Source of the DNA: Mesorhizobium shangrilense
Lineage (GTDB): Bacteria > Pseudomonadota > Alphaproteobacteria > Rhizobiales > Rhizobiaceae
Direction: 5' to 3'
Length of the DNA: 64,000 nucleotides
Assembly: GCF_028826155.1 (NCBI RefSeq)
Contig: NZ_JAQGPN010000001.1
Location: 2,795,501 to 2,859,500, forward strand
The notes beneath the pieces were generated by a model that did no database searches, was not told the DNA's origin, and worked only from the letters and a program-made list of their open reading frames with translations. The first letter of the stretch is position 1. Every line of letters starts with the position of its first letter. Shown piece by piece: positions 8,164 through 16,034 of this stretch. Position numbers and translations under genes: made by a program.

Positions 8164-8610
8164 CTATTTCCGTGGCGGGATCGAGAACGTGCCGGTGGCA
8201 TGCGCCACAGTCTGGCGGTCCGGGCCGGCCACGATGTCGCAATCGAAGACCAGCAGGCTCTTGCCGAGCTTCAGAATGCGGCAATGGCCGTCAATGGGGC
8301 CGATTTCGGCCTTGCGCACGAAGTTGATGTTGAGGTTGGTGGTGACCGACAGTGCGTCCGGTCCGCCATGTGACAGTGCGCAGACATAGCCGCCGATATC
8401 GGCAAGCGTGAACAGCGCCGGACCGGAAACGGTGCCGCCGGGTCTCAGATGCCTCTGCGTTGCATTCAGCCGGACCGTGCAGCCGCCGGGAAAGACTTCG
8501 ATCGCCTGGTAGAACTCCTCCATCTCGTTAAGCTGGGGAAACTCCCGCGCGATCAGTGCATTGACCTCTTCGACCGTCATCACCGGTTCGAGCTTGTGTT
8601 GTTGTGGCAT
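8164..8610 (-). CDS. PaaI-type hotdog-fold thioesterase
   Basis: Acyl-CoA thioesterase family protein of 148 residues. The hotdog-fold pattern is clear: the conserved Asn-containing strand VRLNATQRHLRPGGTVSGPALFTLAD (quoted in part at residues about 47-72) with the catalytic-helix acidic residue in TLADIGGYVCAL, then NLNINFVRKAEIGP and a final strand AHATGTFSIPPRK. The frame runs on to 9363, but that extension is antisense to the enoyl-CoA hydratase gene and is not real; the start at 8610 gives MPQQHKLEPV. It is divergent from the hydratase gene, which also handles CoA thioesters, so a shared fatty-acid or aromatic-acid role is plausible. Confidence 0.82.
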   Translation of the reverse strand: MPQQHKLEPVMTVEEVNALIAREFPQLNEMEEFYQAIEVFPGGCTVRLNATQRHLRPGGTVSGPALFTLADIGGYVCALSHGGPDALSVTTNLNINFVRKAEIGPIDGHCRILKLGKSLLVFDCDIVAGPDRQTVAHATGTFSIPPRK

Positions 8611-8730
8611 GGGCTGGCGGTCCGTTGGAGCAAAGGCGCCAGAAAGCACGGTCAAGTGGTGTTCTTCAAGACCGCCCGTGCTAGGTTCTGGGAGGGTCGC
8701 ATGACCTGACGGATCACAAGGAGGCAGTCT

Positions 8731-9555
8731 TTGGCCGAAATCCTCGCCATGAAGCGCGCACCGGAAGCGGAAGGGCCAATCCTGAGTTCGCAGGAAGGCG
8801 ACATCCTGCGCCTCACGCTCTCCAATCCGCCGGCCAACGTGCTTTCGCTGGAGGCGATGGAGGCGCTGCAGACTGCGCTGGATTCGGCGGCGGCCGACAA
8901 ATCGGTCCGGGTCATCGTGATCGCGGCCGCCGGAAAGCTGTTCTCGGGCGGACACGACCTCAAGCAGATGACGGCGCACCGCGCCGATGCCGACGGCGGC
9001 AAGGGCTATTTCGAGAAGACGTTTGCCGTGTGCTCGGTCCTGATGCAGTCCATCGTGCGTCATCCGAAGCCGGTGATCGCGGAAGTGGACGGCATAGCCA
9101 CTGCCGCTGGGTGCCAGCTGGTGGCGTCCTGCGACCTCGCCATCGCCTCCGACCAAGCGACGTTCGGCGTCAACGGCATCAATGTCGGGCTGTTCTGCAC
9201 GACGCCGGGGGTGGCGCTGGTGCGCGGGCTCAAGCCCAAGCACGCCATGGAGATGCTGCTGACCGGCGAGATGGTGGATGCCGCAACGGCCAGGGAGTTC
9301 GGCCTGATCAACCGGGTTGTGCCGCGCGAATATCTCGCCCAGGTCGTCAACAAATACGCGCAAACCATTGCGTCCAAATCGCCTTCAGCGCTGAAGCTCG
9401 GGAAGGAGGCGTTTTATCGACAGGCGGAAATGGGGTTGGCTGAGGCCTACGACTACGGCGCCCGGGTCATGGTGGAGAACATGCTGGGCAAAGATGCGGT
9501 CGAGGGCATCGACGCCTTCATCGGCAAGCGCAAGCCGGAGTGGACCGAAGATTGA
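8731..9555 (+). CDS. Enoyl-CoA hydratase/isomerase family protein
   Basis: Crotonase-fold protein of 274 residues acting on acyl-CoA. The oxyanion-hole strands are seen in AAGKLFSGGHDLKQM and DGIATAAGCQLVASCDLAIA; the usual catalytic Glu pair region reads FGVNGINVGLFCTTPGVAL, where the typical second Glu position is less clear, so the reaction may not be classical hydration. The start is TTG at 8731, supported by a strong AAGGAGG six bases upstream; the ATG at 8749 has no such site. The stop overlaps the next ATG (TGATG), so it begins a three-gene operon with the VOC and CoA-binding proteins. Confidence 0.85.
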   Translation: MAEILAMKRAPEAEGPILSSQEGDILRLTLSNPPANVLSLEAMEALQTALDSAAADKSVRVIVIAAAGKLFSGGHDLKQMTAHRADADGGKGYFEKTFAVCSVLMQSIVRHPKPVIAEVDGIATAAGCQLVASCDLAIASDQATFGVNGINVGLFCTTPGVALVRGLKPKHAMEMLLTGEMVDAATAREFGLINRVVPREYLAQVVNKYAQTIASKSPSALKLGKEAFYRQAEMGLAEAYDYGARVMVENMLGKDAVEGIDAFIGKRKPEWTED

Positions 9556-9974
9556 TGCAACCTCGCGTCTCCATAATCACCATCGCCGTCGAAGACCTCG
9601 ACCGTATGGCCGCTTTCTACGAAGCTATGGGCCTGACGCGTCATCGGATCAAGGACGGCGTCGCCTTCTTCCAGATGGGCGGGGCGATCCTGGCGCTGTT
9701 CCCGCGCACGAGTGCGGAAGAGGATGCCGGCATTCGTTTCGGCGAGGGCGTCTCCAAGGTCTATCTCGCCTACAACACCCGGTCCGAGTCCGAGGTGGAC
9801 GAGGTGCTGGCGCTCGCCGAAAAGGCGGGCGGCCGCATCGTCAAGGCGTCCGGCCGCGCCTTTTGGGGCGGCTGGTATGGATATTTTGCGGATCCGGAGG
9901 GCAATCTCTGGGAGGTCGCCCATAATCTGGACTTTCCGATCGACGCCGAAGGACGGATTGCGCTGCCCGCATGA
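9555..9974 (+). CDS. VOC (glyoxalase) superfamily protein
   Basis: A 139-residue protein of the vicinal oxygen chelate fold, made of two beta-alpha-beta-beta-beta units: ITIAVEDLDRMAAFYEAMGL at the start and the closing GRAFWGGWYGYFADPEGNLW, with the metal-ligand Glu in DPEGNLWEV. The family includes glyoxalases, dioxygenases and resistance proteins; the substrate here is unknown. The start at 9555 overlaps the hydratase stop; a GTG at 9540 would add five residues. It overlaps the next gene by four bases (ATGA), which indicates a coupled operon. Confidence 0.82.
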   Translation: MQPRVSIITIAVEDLDRMAAFYEAMGLTRHRIKDGVAFFQMGGAILALFPRTSAEEDAGIRFGEGVSKVYLAYNTRSESEVDEVLALAEKAGGRIVKASGRAFWGGWYGYFADPEGNLWEVAHNLDFPIDAEGRIALPA

Positions 9975-10492
9975 ACCACGACGACTACGAAAATTCCTAC
10001 ATCGCCGGCATCCTCAACTCGGTGAAGACGGTCGCGATCGTCGGCGCGTCCGCCAACGACGTTCGGCCGAGCTTCTTCGTGGCGAAGTACATGATCGCCA
10101 AGGGTTTTACCGTATTTCCGATCAACCCGGGTCATGCGGGGAAAGAAATTCTCGGCCGCATGACCTACGCGAAGCTCGCCGACGTGCCCGAGCCCATCGA
10201 CATGGTCGACATCTTTCGGGCGTCGGCCGCCGTGCCGCCGATCGTCGAGGAAGTGCTGGCGCTGACGCCGCTGCCAAAAGTGATCTGGATGCAACTCACC
10301 GTCCGCCACGACGAGGCGGCCGCCAGGGCGGAAGCGGCTGGCATCAAGGTGGTGATGAACCGCTGCCCCAAGATCGAGTACGGCCGGCTGTCGGGCGAGA
10401 TCGGCTGGAATGGCGTCAACAGTCGGGTCATCTCGTCGAAGAAGCCCACGCTGAGAACCGGGTTCCAGAGTTTCGGAATCCGGCAAGGATAG
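9971..10492 (+). CDS. CoA-binding domain protein (YccU type)
   Basis: A 173-residue single Rossmann-type CoA-binding domain, related to the N-terminal domain of succinyl-CoA synthetase alpha subunit. Visible features are VKTVAIVGASANDVRPSFFV at the start, YMIAKGFTVFPINPGHAGKE, and MNRCPKIEYGRLSGEIGW near the end. Proteins of this family bind CoA but have no settled reaction. It is the last gene of the operon with the hydratase and VOC proteins, overlapping the latter by four bases, so a shared CoA-thioester function is likely. Confidence 0.85.
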   Translation: MNHDDYENSYIAGILNSVKTVAIVGASANDVRPSFFVAKYMIAKGFTVFPINPGHAGKEILGRMTYAKLADVPEPIDMVDIFRASAAVPPIVEEVLALTPLPKVIWMQLTVRHDEAAARAEAAGIKVVMNRCPKIEYGRLSGEIGWNGVNSRVISSKKPTLRTGFQSFGIRQG

Positions 10493-10557
10493 CTGGACAA
10501 CCGCAGGCGCAGTCAGCATCGCGGGAAATTTCACCGGTGGTTGAGCATGAAAGGCTC

Positions 10558-10610
10558 CCGCTGCGCTGATTGTGCGCATCGCATGCTGCCGCAGCGGCAA
10601 AGCGCGCAAT
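10558..10610 (+). promoter_or_regulatory. Pseudoknot-capable leader RNA upstream of metY
   Basis: Two helices can form in an H-type pseudoknot arrangement. Helix 1 pairs CCGCTGCG (10558-10565) with CGCAGCGG (10590-10597). Helix 2 pairs ATTGTGCGC (10569-10577), inside the loop of helix 1, with GCGCGCAAT (10602-10610), nine pairs with one G-U. Helix 2 on its own is followed by TTTCCTCTTT, which gives it a terminator-like look. A small hairpin GAGC/GCTC precedes it (10543-10557). S-adenosylmethionine SAM-II riboswitches in alphaproteobacteria are also H-type pseudoknots before methionine genes, but the conserved SAM-II bases are not present here. Confidence 0.35.
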
Positions 10611-10685
10611 TTTCCTCTTTGCTTTTGCCCACGCGCTTTGCGATCAATGCGCCCGCATCTCAGGCATCCGAAAAGAGGGAAAGAC

Positions 10686-11969
10686 ATGTCGCAGCGCGCA
10701 CCAGGTTTTAATACGCTTGCCGTCCATGCCGGCGCGAAGCCGGATCCGGCGACCGGCGCCCGGGCGACCCCGATCTACCAGACCACGTCCTACGTCTTCG
10801 ACGATGCCGATCACGCCGCGTCGCTTTTCGGCCTGAAGGCGTTCGGCAACATCTACACCCGCATCATGAATCCGACCCAGGCAGTGCTGGAGGAGCGCAT
10901 CGCTGCCCTCGAAGGCGGCACCGCCGCTCTGGCGACCGCGTCCGGCCATGCCGCGCAGATGCTGGTCTTCCACACGATCATGCGGCCGGGCGAGAATTTC
11001 GTCGCCGCCAACAAGCTTTACGGCGGCTCGATCAATCAGTTCGGCCACGCCTTCAAGAACTTCGGCTGGGAAGTGCGCTGGGCCGACGCCAACGATCCGG
11101 CGACCTTCGAGGCCCAGATCGACGACAAGACCAAGGCGATCTTCATCGAGAGCGTGGCGAACCCCGCCGGCAACTTCGTCGACATTGAGAAGATCAGCGA
11201 CGTGGCGCGCAAGCACGGCATCCCGCTCATCGTCGACAACACTCTGGCCTCGCCGTACCTGGTGCGGCCGATCGAGCATGGCGCCGACATCGTCGTGCAC
11301 TCGCTGACCAAGTTCATCGGCGGCCACGGCAATTCGATCGGCGGCGTGCTGGTCGACGGCGGCACCTTCGACTGGTCGAAGTCAGGCAAGTATCCGATGC
11401 TGTCGGAGCCGCGGCCCGAATATGCCGGGCTGGTCCTCCACGAGACGTTCGGCAACTTCGCCTTCGCGATCGCGGCGCGTGTGCTCGGCCTGCGCGATTT
11501 CGGTCCGGCGATCTCGCCGTTCAACGCCTTCATGATCCTCACCGGCCTGGAGACGCTGGCGCTTCGCATGCAGCGCCACTCGGACAACGCACTGACCGTT
11601 GCCGAATGGCTCTCGAACCATCCGAAGGTGGCCTGGGTCGAGCATTCGGGCCTGCCCACCAGCAAGAACCACGCTCAGCAGAAGAAGTATTCGCCGAACG
11701 GCGCGGGGGCGGTGTTCACCTTCGGCCTCAAGGGTGGCTACGACGCCGGCGTGAAGTTCGTCGAGGCGCTGGAGCTGTTCTCGCACCTCGCCAATGTCGG
11801 CGACACCAAGTCGCTGGTGATCCACCCGGCCTCGACCACCCACCGCCAGCTCTCCGACGAGCAGAAAGTGGCCGCGGGCGCCGGACCGGACACGGTGCGC
11901 CTCTCGATCGGCATCGAGGACGCGCAGGACATCATCGCCGACCTCGAGCAGGCGCTGGCGAAGGTCTGA
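10686..11969 (+). CDS. metY: O-acetylhomoserine aminocarboxypropyltransferase (sulfhydrylase)
   Basis: PLP enzyme of the Cys/Met metabolism family, making homocysteine (or methionine) from O-acetylhomoserine and a sulfide. It has 427 residues, the length of OAH sulfhydrylases rather than the shorter cystathionine enzymes. Visible features: GARATPIYQTTSYVF, TRIMNPT, the phosphate-binding TASGHAAQM, IVDNTLASPYLVRP and the PLP lysine in HSLTKFIGGHG. The start at 10686 follows GAGGGAAAG; the frame upstream is a run-on. A structured leader precedes it and a 13-bp perfect hairpin follows the stop. Confidence 0.92.
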   Translation: MSQRAPGFNTLAVHAGAKPDPATGARATPIYQTTSYVFDDADHAASLFGLKAFGNIYTRIMNPTQAVLEERIAALEGGTAALATASGHAAQMLVFHTIMRPGENFVAANKLYGGSINQFGHAFKNFGWEVRWADANDPATFEAQIDDKTKAIFIESVANPAGNFVDIEKISDVARKHGIPLIVDNTLASPYLVRPIEHGADIVVHSLTKFIGGHGNSIGGVLVDGGTFDWSKSGKYPMLSEPRPEYAGLVLHETFGNFAFAIAARVLGLRDFGPAISPFNAFMILTGLETLALRMQRHSDNALTVAEWLSNHPKVAWVEHSGLPTSKNHAQQKKYSPNGAGAVFTFGLKGGYDAGVKFVEALELFSHLANVGDTKSLVIHPASTTHRQLSDEQKVAAGAGPDTVRLSIGIEDAQDIIADLEQALAKV

Positions 11970-11978
11970 TCGCCGTGG

Positions 11979-12013
11979 CATGAAGGGCTCCGCCTGCAAT
12001 GGAGCCCTTCATG
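11979..12013 (+). promoter_or_regulatory. 13-bp perfect hairpin covering the Shine-Dalgarno and ATG of the cupin gene
   Basis: CATGAAGGGCTCC (11979-11991) pairs perfectly with GGAGCCCTTCATG (12001-12013) around a nine-base loop. The right arm holds both the Shine-Dalgarno GGAG (12001-12004) and the ATG (12011-12013) of the cupin gene, so both are sequestered in any transcript coming from metY. No T run follows, so it is not a typical terminator. Translation of the cupin gene would need the helix to open or a transcript that starts inside it. Confidence 0.7.
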
Positions 12014-12361
12014 AGCGATGCAAGATTTCTGAAGGTCGATGTCAGTGGCATCGAACCGGAAATGGGCGCTCCGGCCGCGGACCGGGTCATCTCGGGCGCT
12101 CCCGCTTTCTGCACGTGGAACGCGGAGGAGGCCGACGGCGGCCTCTACGCAGGCATCTGGGAATCGACGCCCGGCAAGTGGCGCATCCGCTACGACGAAT
12201 GGGAATTCTGCCACATCCTCTCCGGCGTGTCGGTGATTACCGAGGACGGCGGCGAGGTGCGCACGGTGAAGGCCGGCGACAGCTTTGTCATCCGGCCCGG
12301 CTTCAAGGGAACGTGGGAAGTCGTCGAGACGACGCGCAAGGAATATGTGATCAGGCTCTGA
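12011..12361 (+). CDS. Cupin-domain protein (DUF861-like)
   Basis: A 116-residue single-domain cupin. The family pattern is seen in GIWESTPGKWRIRYDEWEFC, HILSGVSVITEDGGE, and VKAGDSFVIRPGFKGTWEV, ending in the strand RKEYVIRL. The typical His-rich metal site is largely replaced by Tyr, Asp and Glu, as in the DUF861/ureidoglycine-type group; function is not known. The start at 12011 is preferred over the in-frame ATG at 11999 because GGAG lies six bases before it, and the 11999 ATG sits in the hairpin loop. It follows metY by 41 bp. Confidence 0.8.
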   Translation: MSDARFLKVDVSGIEPEMGAPAADRVISGAPAFCTWNAEEADGGLYAGIWESTPGKWRIRYDEWEFCHILSGVSVITEDGGEVRTVKAGDSFVIRPGFKGTWEVVETTRKEYVIRL

Positions 12362-12467
12362 GGGTAGGTCCAGCCCGGTTCGCCAGGCGGCAGTCACCCG
12401 CTGTTCACATCCTCGTCGCGGGCAGCCAACTCGAGAAATAAAGTCACATCGCACAGCATTTTCGGCG

Positions 12468-12485
12468 CTGTCACCCCGGTGTCAT
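12468..12485 (+). promoter_or_regulatory. Candidate PhoB box
   Basis: CTGTCAC, four bases, GTGTCAT: two direct 7-mers spaced 11 bp apart, close to the Pho-box consensus of tandem CTGTCAT. It lies 47 bp upstream of the metallophosphoesterase start, a plausible place for an activator site. Two of 14 positions deviate. Phosphate-starvation control is inferred only. Confidence 0.45.
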
Positions 12486-12531
12486 CGCGCGCGGCTAGCT
12501 CCAGCTTGTTTCAACAAGCATGGAGGCCGAC

Positions 12532-13461
12532 ATGGTCAACCGCCGCAACGTTATCAAGATGGGCGCCGCAGCTGCGCTCCTCGCCCCATTCGCAGGATTC
12601 ACCACCGTGGCCCGCGCCATCGCGCAGGATGCGCCGCTCTTCCGGTTCGGCATCGTTGCGGATCCGCAATACGCGCCGGTCGTGCCCAACCTGAAGTCCA
12701 ACCGCTATTATGCGAACAGCCTGTGGAAGCTGTCGGAGGCGATCGAGGCGTTCAACCAGGAAGAACTTCAGTTCGTGGCGACGCTTGGCGACATCATCGA
12801 TCGCCACTGGAAGAGTTTCAACCACATCCTGCCGCTCTACGACAAGCTGAAGCACGAGCACTTCTTCCTGCTCGGCAATCACGACTACGACGTGGCGCCG
12901 GAGTATCTGACCTCCGTCGTGCGTACGACCGGCCTCGAGAAGGCCTATTACGACTTCGCCGGTGGCGGCCATCGCTTCATCGTGCTGGACGGCAACGATG
13001 TGAGCCTTTTTGCTCCTCCGAAGGATGATCCGCGCCGTGAGGTGGCCGCTAAGCGCCTGGAGGAGCTGAAGGCCAAGGGAGCCGAGAACGCCCAGAGCTG
13101 GAACGGATCGGTCAGCGACGAGCAGTTCGCCTGGCTGGAGGACACCATGAAGAAGGCCCAGTCCGTCGGCGAAAAGGCGATCGTCATGTGCCACTATCCG
13201 GTGTTTCCGCCCAACATCCACAATCTGTGGGATTCCGAGCGGATCGTCTCGTTGCTGTCAGGCTTCGACAACTTCGTCGCCTTCTTCAACGGCCACAATC
13301 ATGCCGGCAACTACGGCGAAGCCGAGGGCAAGCACTTCGTCACCTTCAAGGGCATGGTCGATACGCCCGACACGACCGCCTACTCCGTGGTGGACGTCTA
13401 TGCCGACCGTATCGAGATCCGCGGCGTCGGCCGCGAGGAAAACCGGACGTTGAAGATCTGA
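12532..13461 (+). CDS. Exported metallophosphoesterase, ADP-ribose/CDP-alcohol diphosphatase-like
   Basis: A calcineurin-like binuclear metal phosphoesterase of 309 residues. Metal-site motifs appear in order: GIVADPQY, LGDIIDRHW, LGNHDYD, CHYPVFPPN and FNGHNHAGNY. The overall pattern, with RYYANSLWKLSEAIEAFN between the first two motifs, resembles Mn-dependent ADP-ribose/CDP-alcohol diphosphatases. The N-terminus MVNRRNVIKMGAAAALLAPF has the twin-arginine pattern, so export in folded form is likely. The start at 12532 is chosen because GGAGG lies five bases upstream; the ATG at 12520 has no such site. A candidate Pho box lies in the promoter region. Confidence 0.85.
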   Translation: MVNRRNVIKMGAAAALLAPFAGFTTVARAIAQDAPLFRFGIVADPQYAPVVPNLKSNRYYANSLWKLSEAIEAFNQEELQFVATLGDIIDRHWKSFNHILPLYDKLKHEHFFLLGNHDYDVAPEYLTSVVRTTGLEKAYYDFAGGGHRFIVLDGNDVSLFAPPKDDPRREVAAKRLEELKAKGAENAQSWNGSVSDEQFAWLEDTMKKAQSVGEKAIVMCHYPVFPPNIHNLWDSERIVSLLSGFDNFVAFFNGHNHAGNYGEAEGKHFVTFKGMVDTPDTTAYSVVDVYADRIEIRGVGREENRTLKI

Positions 13462-13487
13462 CCGCGTCTTGAGGTTATCCACTCATG

Positions 13488-13515
13488 CCCGTTCCGCGAA
13501 TCCGCGCGGAACGGG
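13488..13515 (+). terminator. Hairpin between metallophosphoesterase and P450 genes
   Basis: CCCGTTCCGC (13488-13497) pairs perfectly with GCGGAACGGG (13506-13515), loop of eight, followed on the plus strand by ATTTGT. It lies between two convergent genes and may end both transcripts; the T run is poor. Confidence 0.6.
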
Positions 13516-13520
13516 ATTTG

Positions 13521-14768
13521 TCACGATCTCGCCAGAAGCCGCTCCAGCCCGTGAAAATGATAGGTGTCGCGGAAGTGCGACTCCTCCGCGAATCGCAACT
13601 CCGGCAGTCGATCGAACAGCACCTTTAGCGACACCTGCAGTTCCAGCCGGGCAAGCGGCGCGCCGATGCAGAAATGGATGCCCGCGCCGAACGACACGTT
13701 CTTCTGGTCGGTCCGGTCGGGCCGGAAGGCATCAGGGGCTTCGAACGCTGAAGGGTCGTTGTTGGCCATGCCGAGCAGCAGGCCGACCTGCTCTCCGGGC
13801 TTCAGCAGCACACCGGGCACGGGCTCGAGTTCGTCATAGGCATAGCGTGTGAACATGTGCAGCGGAGCGTCGATGCGCAGGCATTCCTCGACAGTTGCAG
13901 CGGTCGCCTCGGGCGAGGTGAAGAACCTGCGGGGATCGCCGCCCTGGGCGAGGACGGTGCGCACGGCGTTTCCAGTCTGGTGCACGGTCGCCTCATGGCC
14001 GGCGTTGAGCAGCAGGATTGTCGAGGAAATCAGTTCGTCCTCGGAGAGTTTTTGGCCGTCTTCCTGCGCCGATATCAGCAGCGACAAGAGATCGTCGCCG
14101 GGCTCCTTGCGGCGCTCATCCACGTAGCCCCGCAGGAAATCGGCGAAGTCGCGGGCAGCCTGGTCGGCGCGCTCCTCTGTCTCGCGCGTGCGGCCGTGCA
14201 TGTACATCGCGACCATCTGGTGCGACCAGTCGAGCAACTGCGGTCCCATTTCGACGGGCACGCCGAGCATCTCGGCGATGATGGTGATCGGCAGGGGTGC
14301 GGCATAGGCAGGGAGCAGGTCCACCGGCTCGCGGTCCGGGAACCGGTCGATAAGTTCGTGGGCCAGCGCCTCGACACGCGGGCGCAGCCGCTCGACCTGC
14401 CGCGAGACGAAGGCGCGATTGACGAGGGTGCGCAGCCGGGTGTGGACGGGCGGTTCCAGCTCCAGCATCGAGTTCGCCTCGATGCCATCGAAATGGGTGA
14501 GGTGGGATCGGTTTCCGTCCCCCGCGATGGAGAGATAGCCGCCGGGCCGTTCGCGTCCGAAGCGGCGGTCGCGGAGCAGGCCGTTCACGTCCTGATAGCG
14601 GCCGAGGCACCAGAACCCGAAATCCTCCCAGAAGAAGGTCCCGCCACGGGCGTGGAGCCAGGCGTAGGCCTCGTAGGGATTCTGGACAAAGTCATGTGCG
14701 TGCGGGTCGAGGCGCAGGCGGCGGCTTGCGGGGTCGTAGTCGAGATAGGCCGGCTTTGTATCTGTCAT
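13521..14768 (-). CDS. Cytochrome P450
   Basis: A soluble bacterial P450 monooxygenase of 415 residues. The I-helix oxygen-activation motif is LLNAGHEATVH, the ExxR motif is ECLR, and the haem-binding loop is FGAGIHFCIGAPLARLE with the axial cysteine at residue 367. It resembles the CYP107/CYP109-like soluble class in layout, but a subfamily cannot be assigned by eye. No ferredoxin or reductase gene is adjacent, so electron partners must be elsewhere. It is divergent from a flavin amine oxidase gene, with 93 bp between the starts. Confidence 0.93.
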   Translation of the reverse strand: MTDTKPAYLDYDPASRRLRLDPHAHDFVQNPYEAYAWLHARGGTFFWEDFGFWCLGRYQDVNGLLRDRRFGRERPGGYLSIAGDGNRSHLTHFDGIEANSMLELEPPVHTRLRTLVNRAFVSRQVERLRPRVEALAHELIDRFPDREPVDLLPAYAAPLPITIIAEMLGVPVEMGPQLLDWSHQMVAMYMHGRTRETEERADQAARDFADFLRGYVDERRKEPGDDLLSLLISAQEDGQKLSEDELISSTILLLNAGHEATVHQTGNAVRTVLAQGGDPRRFFTSPEATAATVEECLRIDAPLHMFTRYAYDELEPVPGVLLKPGEQVGLLLGMANNDPSAFEAPDAFRPDRTDQKNVSFGAGIHFCIGAPLARLELQVSLKVLFDRLPELRFAEESHFRDTYHFHGLERLLARS

Positions 14769-14861
14769 GTCGCGACAGTTAGCTTATCTTGCCGATGCTA
14801 CGCCAGCGTCTGCGACGACGTGGAACGGCGCTTGTGAGGTTGCAGCGACAGGAGTTTGGGC

Positions 14862-15977
14862 GTGAACGTCATCGTCGTGGGTGCAGGCATTGCCGGACTG
14901 TCGACAGCATGGGCGCTGACGAAGCGTGGGCACAACGTCACGCTGCTGGAACAGGGCGGCATTCCCAATGCGCTCGCCGCGTCGGGCGACCACCACCGCA
15001 TTATCCGCCGCGCCTACGGCGCTGCCGCCGGCTACGGGCGGCTCATCACCGAGGCCTACGACGCCTGGGAAGAGCTGTGGTCCGACCTCGGCGAGCGCCA
15101 CTACGATCCACGCGGCTTCCTGTGCGTCTCGCGCGAGCAGGGCGACGAGGCCGAGCGGCATCTGGAGGGCATGCGCGCCGGCGGCTACGAACTGGAGTAT
15201 GTCGAGGCCGACGATGCCGCCGCCCGCTGGGAATTCCTGTTGCCGGGGTCCTTCCGACACGCCTTTTTCTCCCCCGACGGCGGGGCCCTGCATTGCCGCA
15301 GAATCGCCGCCGGCATCGCCCGTTGGCTGCGCGCCAGTGGCGCGAATGTCTACGAGAACAGCAAAGTCGTTGCGATCGACCGCGAAGCTGGGAGGCTCGA
15401 GCTTGCCAGCGGCGAGACGCTGGTCGCAGACAGGGTCGTGGTGACGGCCGGCGCCTGGGTCCTAAAACTGTTTCCGGAGCTCGATGGCGAACTGAAGACC
15501 TACCGCACGGCGGTCGTCTACCTCGATGCGCCGACAGACCTGGCGGCTGCCTGGGAGGCCGCACCGGTGATCCTCGACGTTGGCGGCAAGACCGACGGCT
15601 ACATCATCCCTCCGTCGGGCCGCGGCGGGCTGAAGTTCGGCTCGGGGCTGCACAAGGTGCGCACCAGCGACGCGGACTGGAACCGTCAACCTGTGGCGGA
15701 GGAGGGCGAGGCGATCCGCGATCTCTTCGCGCCGCCCCTGGCGCGCATCGGCGAGTATCTGGTGCGCGAGGTGGTGACGTGCGCCTACACCTTTACCGCC
15801 GACGAGCGCTTCACGGCGGCCGGGTTCGGAAAGTGCCTCGTCGTATCGGCGTGCTCGGGCCATGGCTACAAGTTCGGGGCGGCGGTCGGCGTCAATGTCG
15901 CGAAGGCCGTCGAGCAGGACGCCGGTGGCGACGGTCTCGTCCGCCTGAAATCGTGGTTGCGGGCGGAGCATGCCTGA
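14862..15977 (+). CDS. FAD-dependent amine oxidase, monomeric sarcosine oxidase-like
   Basis: A 371-residue flavoprotein of the D-amino-acid/sarcosine oxidase fold. The dinucleotide-binding motif opens the protein (VIVVGAGIAGLSTAWAL). The C-terminal part has VTCAYTFTADERF and SGHGYKFGAAVG; the Cys-x-Tyr-Thr matches the position that carries the covalent flavin in monomeric sarcosine oxidase and N-methyltryptophan oxidase, so covalent FAD is likely. The start is GTG at 14862, seven bases after GGAG; the TTG at 14856 is too close to that site. Its substrate is probably a secondary or N-methylated amine. Confidence 0.82.
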   Translation: MNVIVVGAGIAGLSTAWALTKRGHNVTLLEQGGIPNALAASGDHHRIIRRAYGAAAGYGRLITEAYDAWEELWSDLGERHYDPRGFLCVSREQGDEAERHLEGMRAGGYELEYVEADDAAARWEFLLPGSFRHAFFSPDGGALHCRRIAAGIARWLRASGANVYENSKVVAIDREAGRLELASGETLVADRVVVTAGAWVLKLFPELDGELKTYRTAVVYLDAPTDLAAAWEAAPVILDVGGKTDGYIIPPSGRGGLKFGSGLHKVRTSDADWNRQPVAEEGEAIRDLFAPPLARIGEYLVREVVTCAYTFTADERFTAAGFGKCLVVSACSGHGYKFGAAVGVNVAKAVEQDAGGDGLVRLKSWLRAEHA

Positions 15978-16034
15978 GCGACGGCCGGCTTCGCAAACAT
16001 TGCTGGCCGGCAGCTTCGGTCCTGCTGGGAGCCA

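Noticed and set aside
8611..9363. Long N-terminal extension of the thioesterase frame
   Set aside because: It is entirely antisense to the enoyl-CoA hydratase gene and shows no family similarity; the 8610 start gives a full-length hotdog protein.
10493..10685. SAM-II riboswitch before metY
   Set aside because: The position and pseudoknot shape are suggestive, but the conserved core (GAUUU and GCUAAA-type segments) is absent, so I did not name it as SAM-II.
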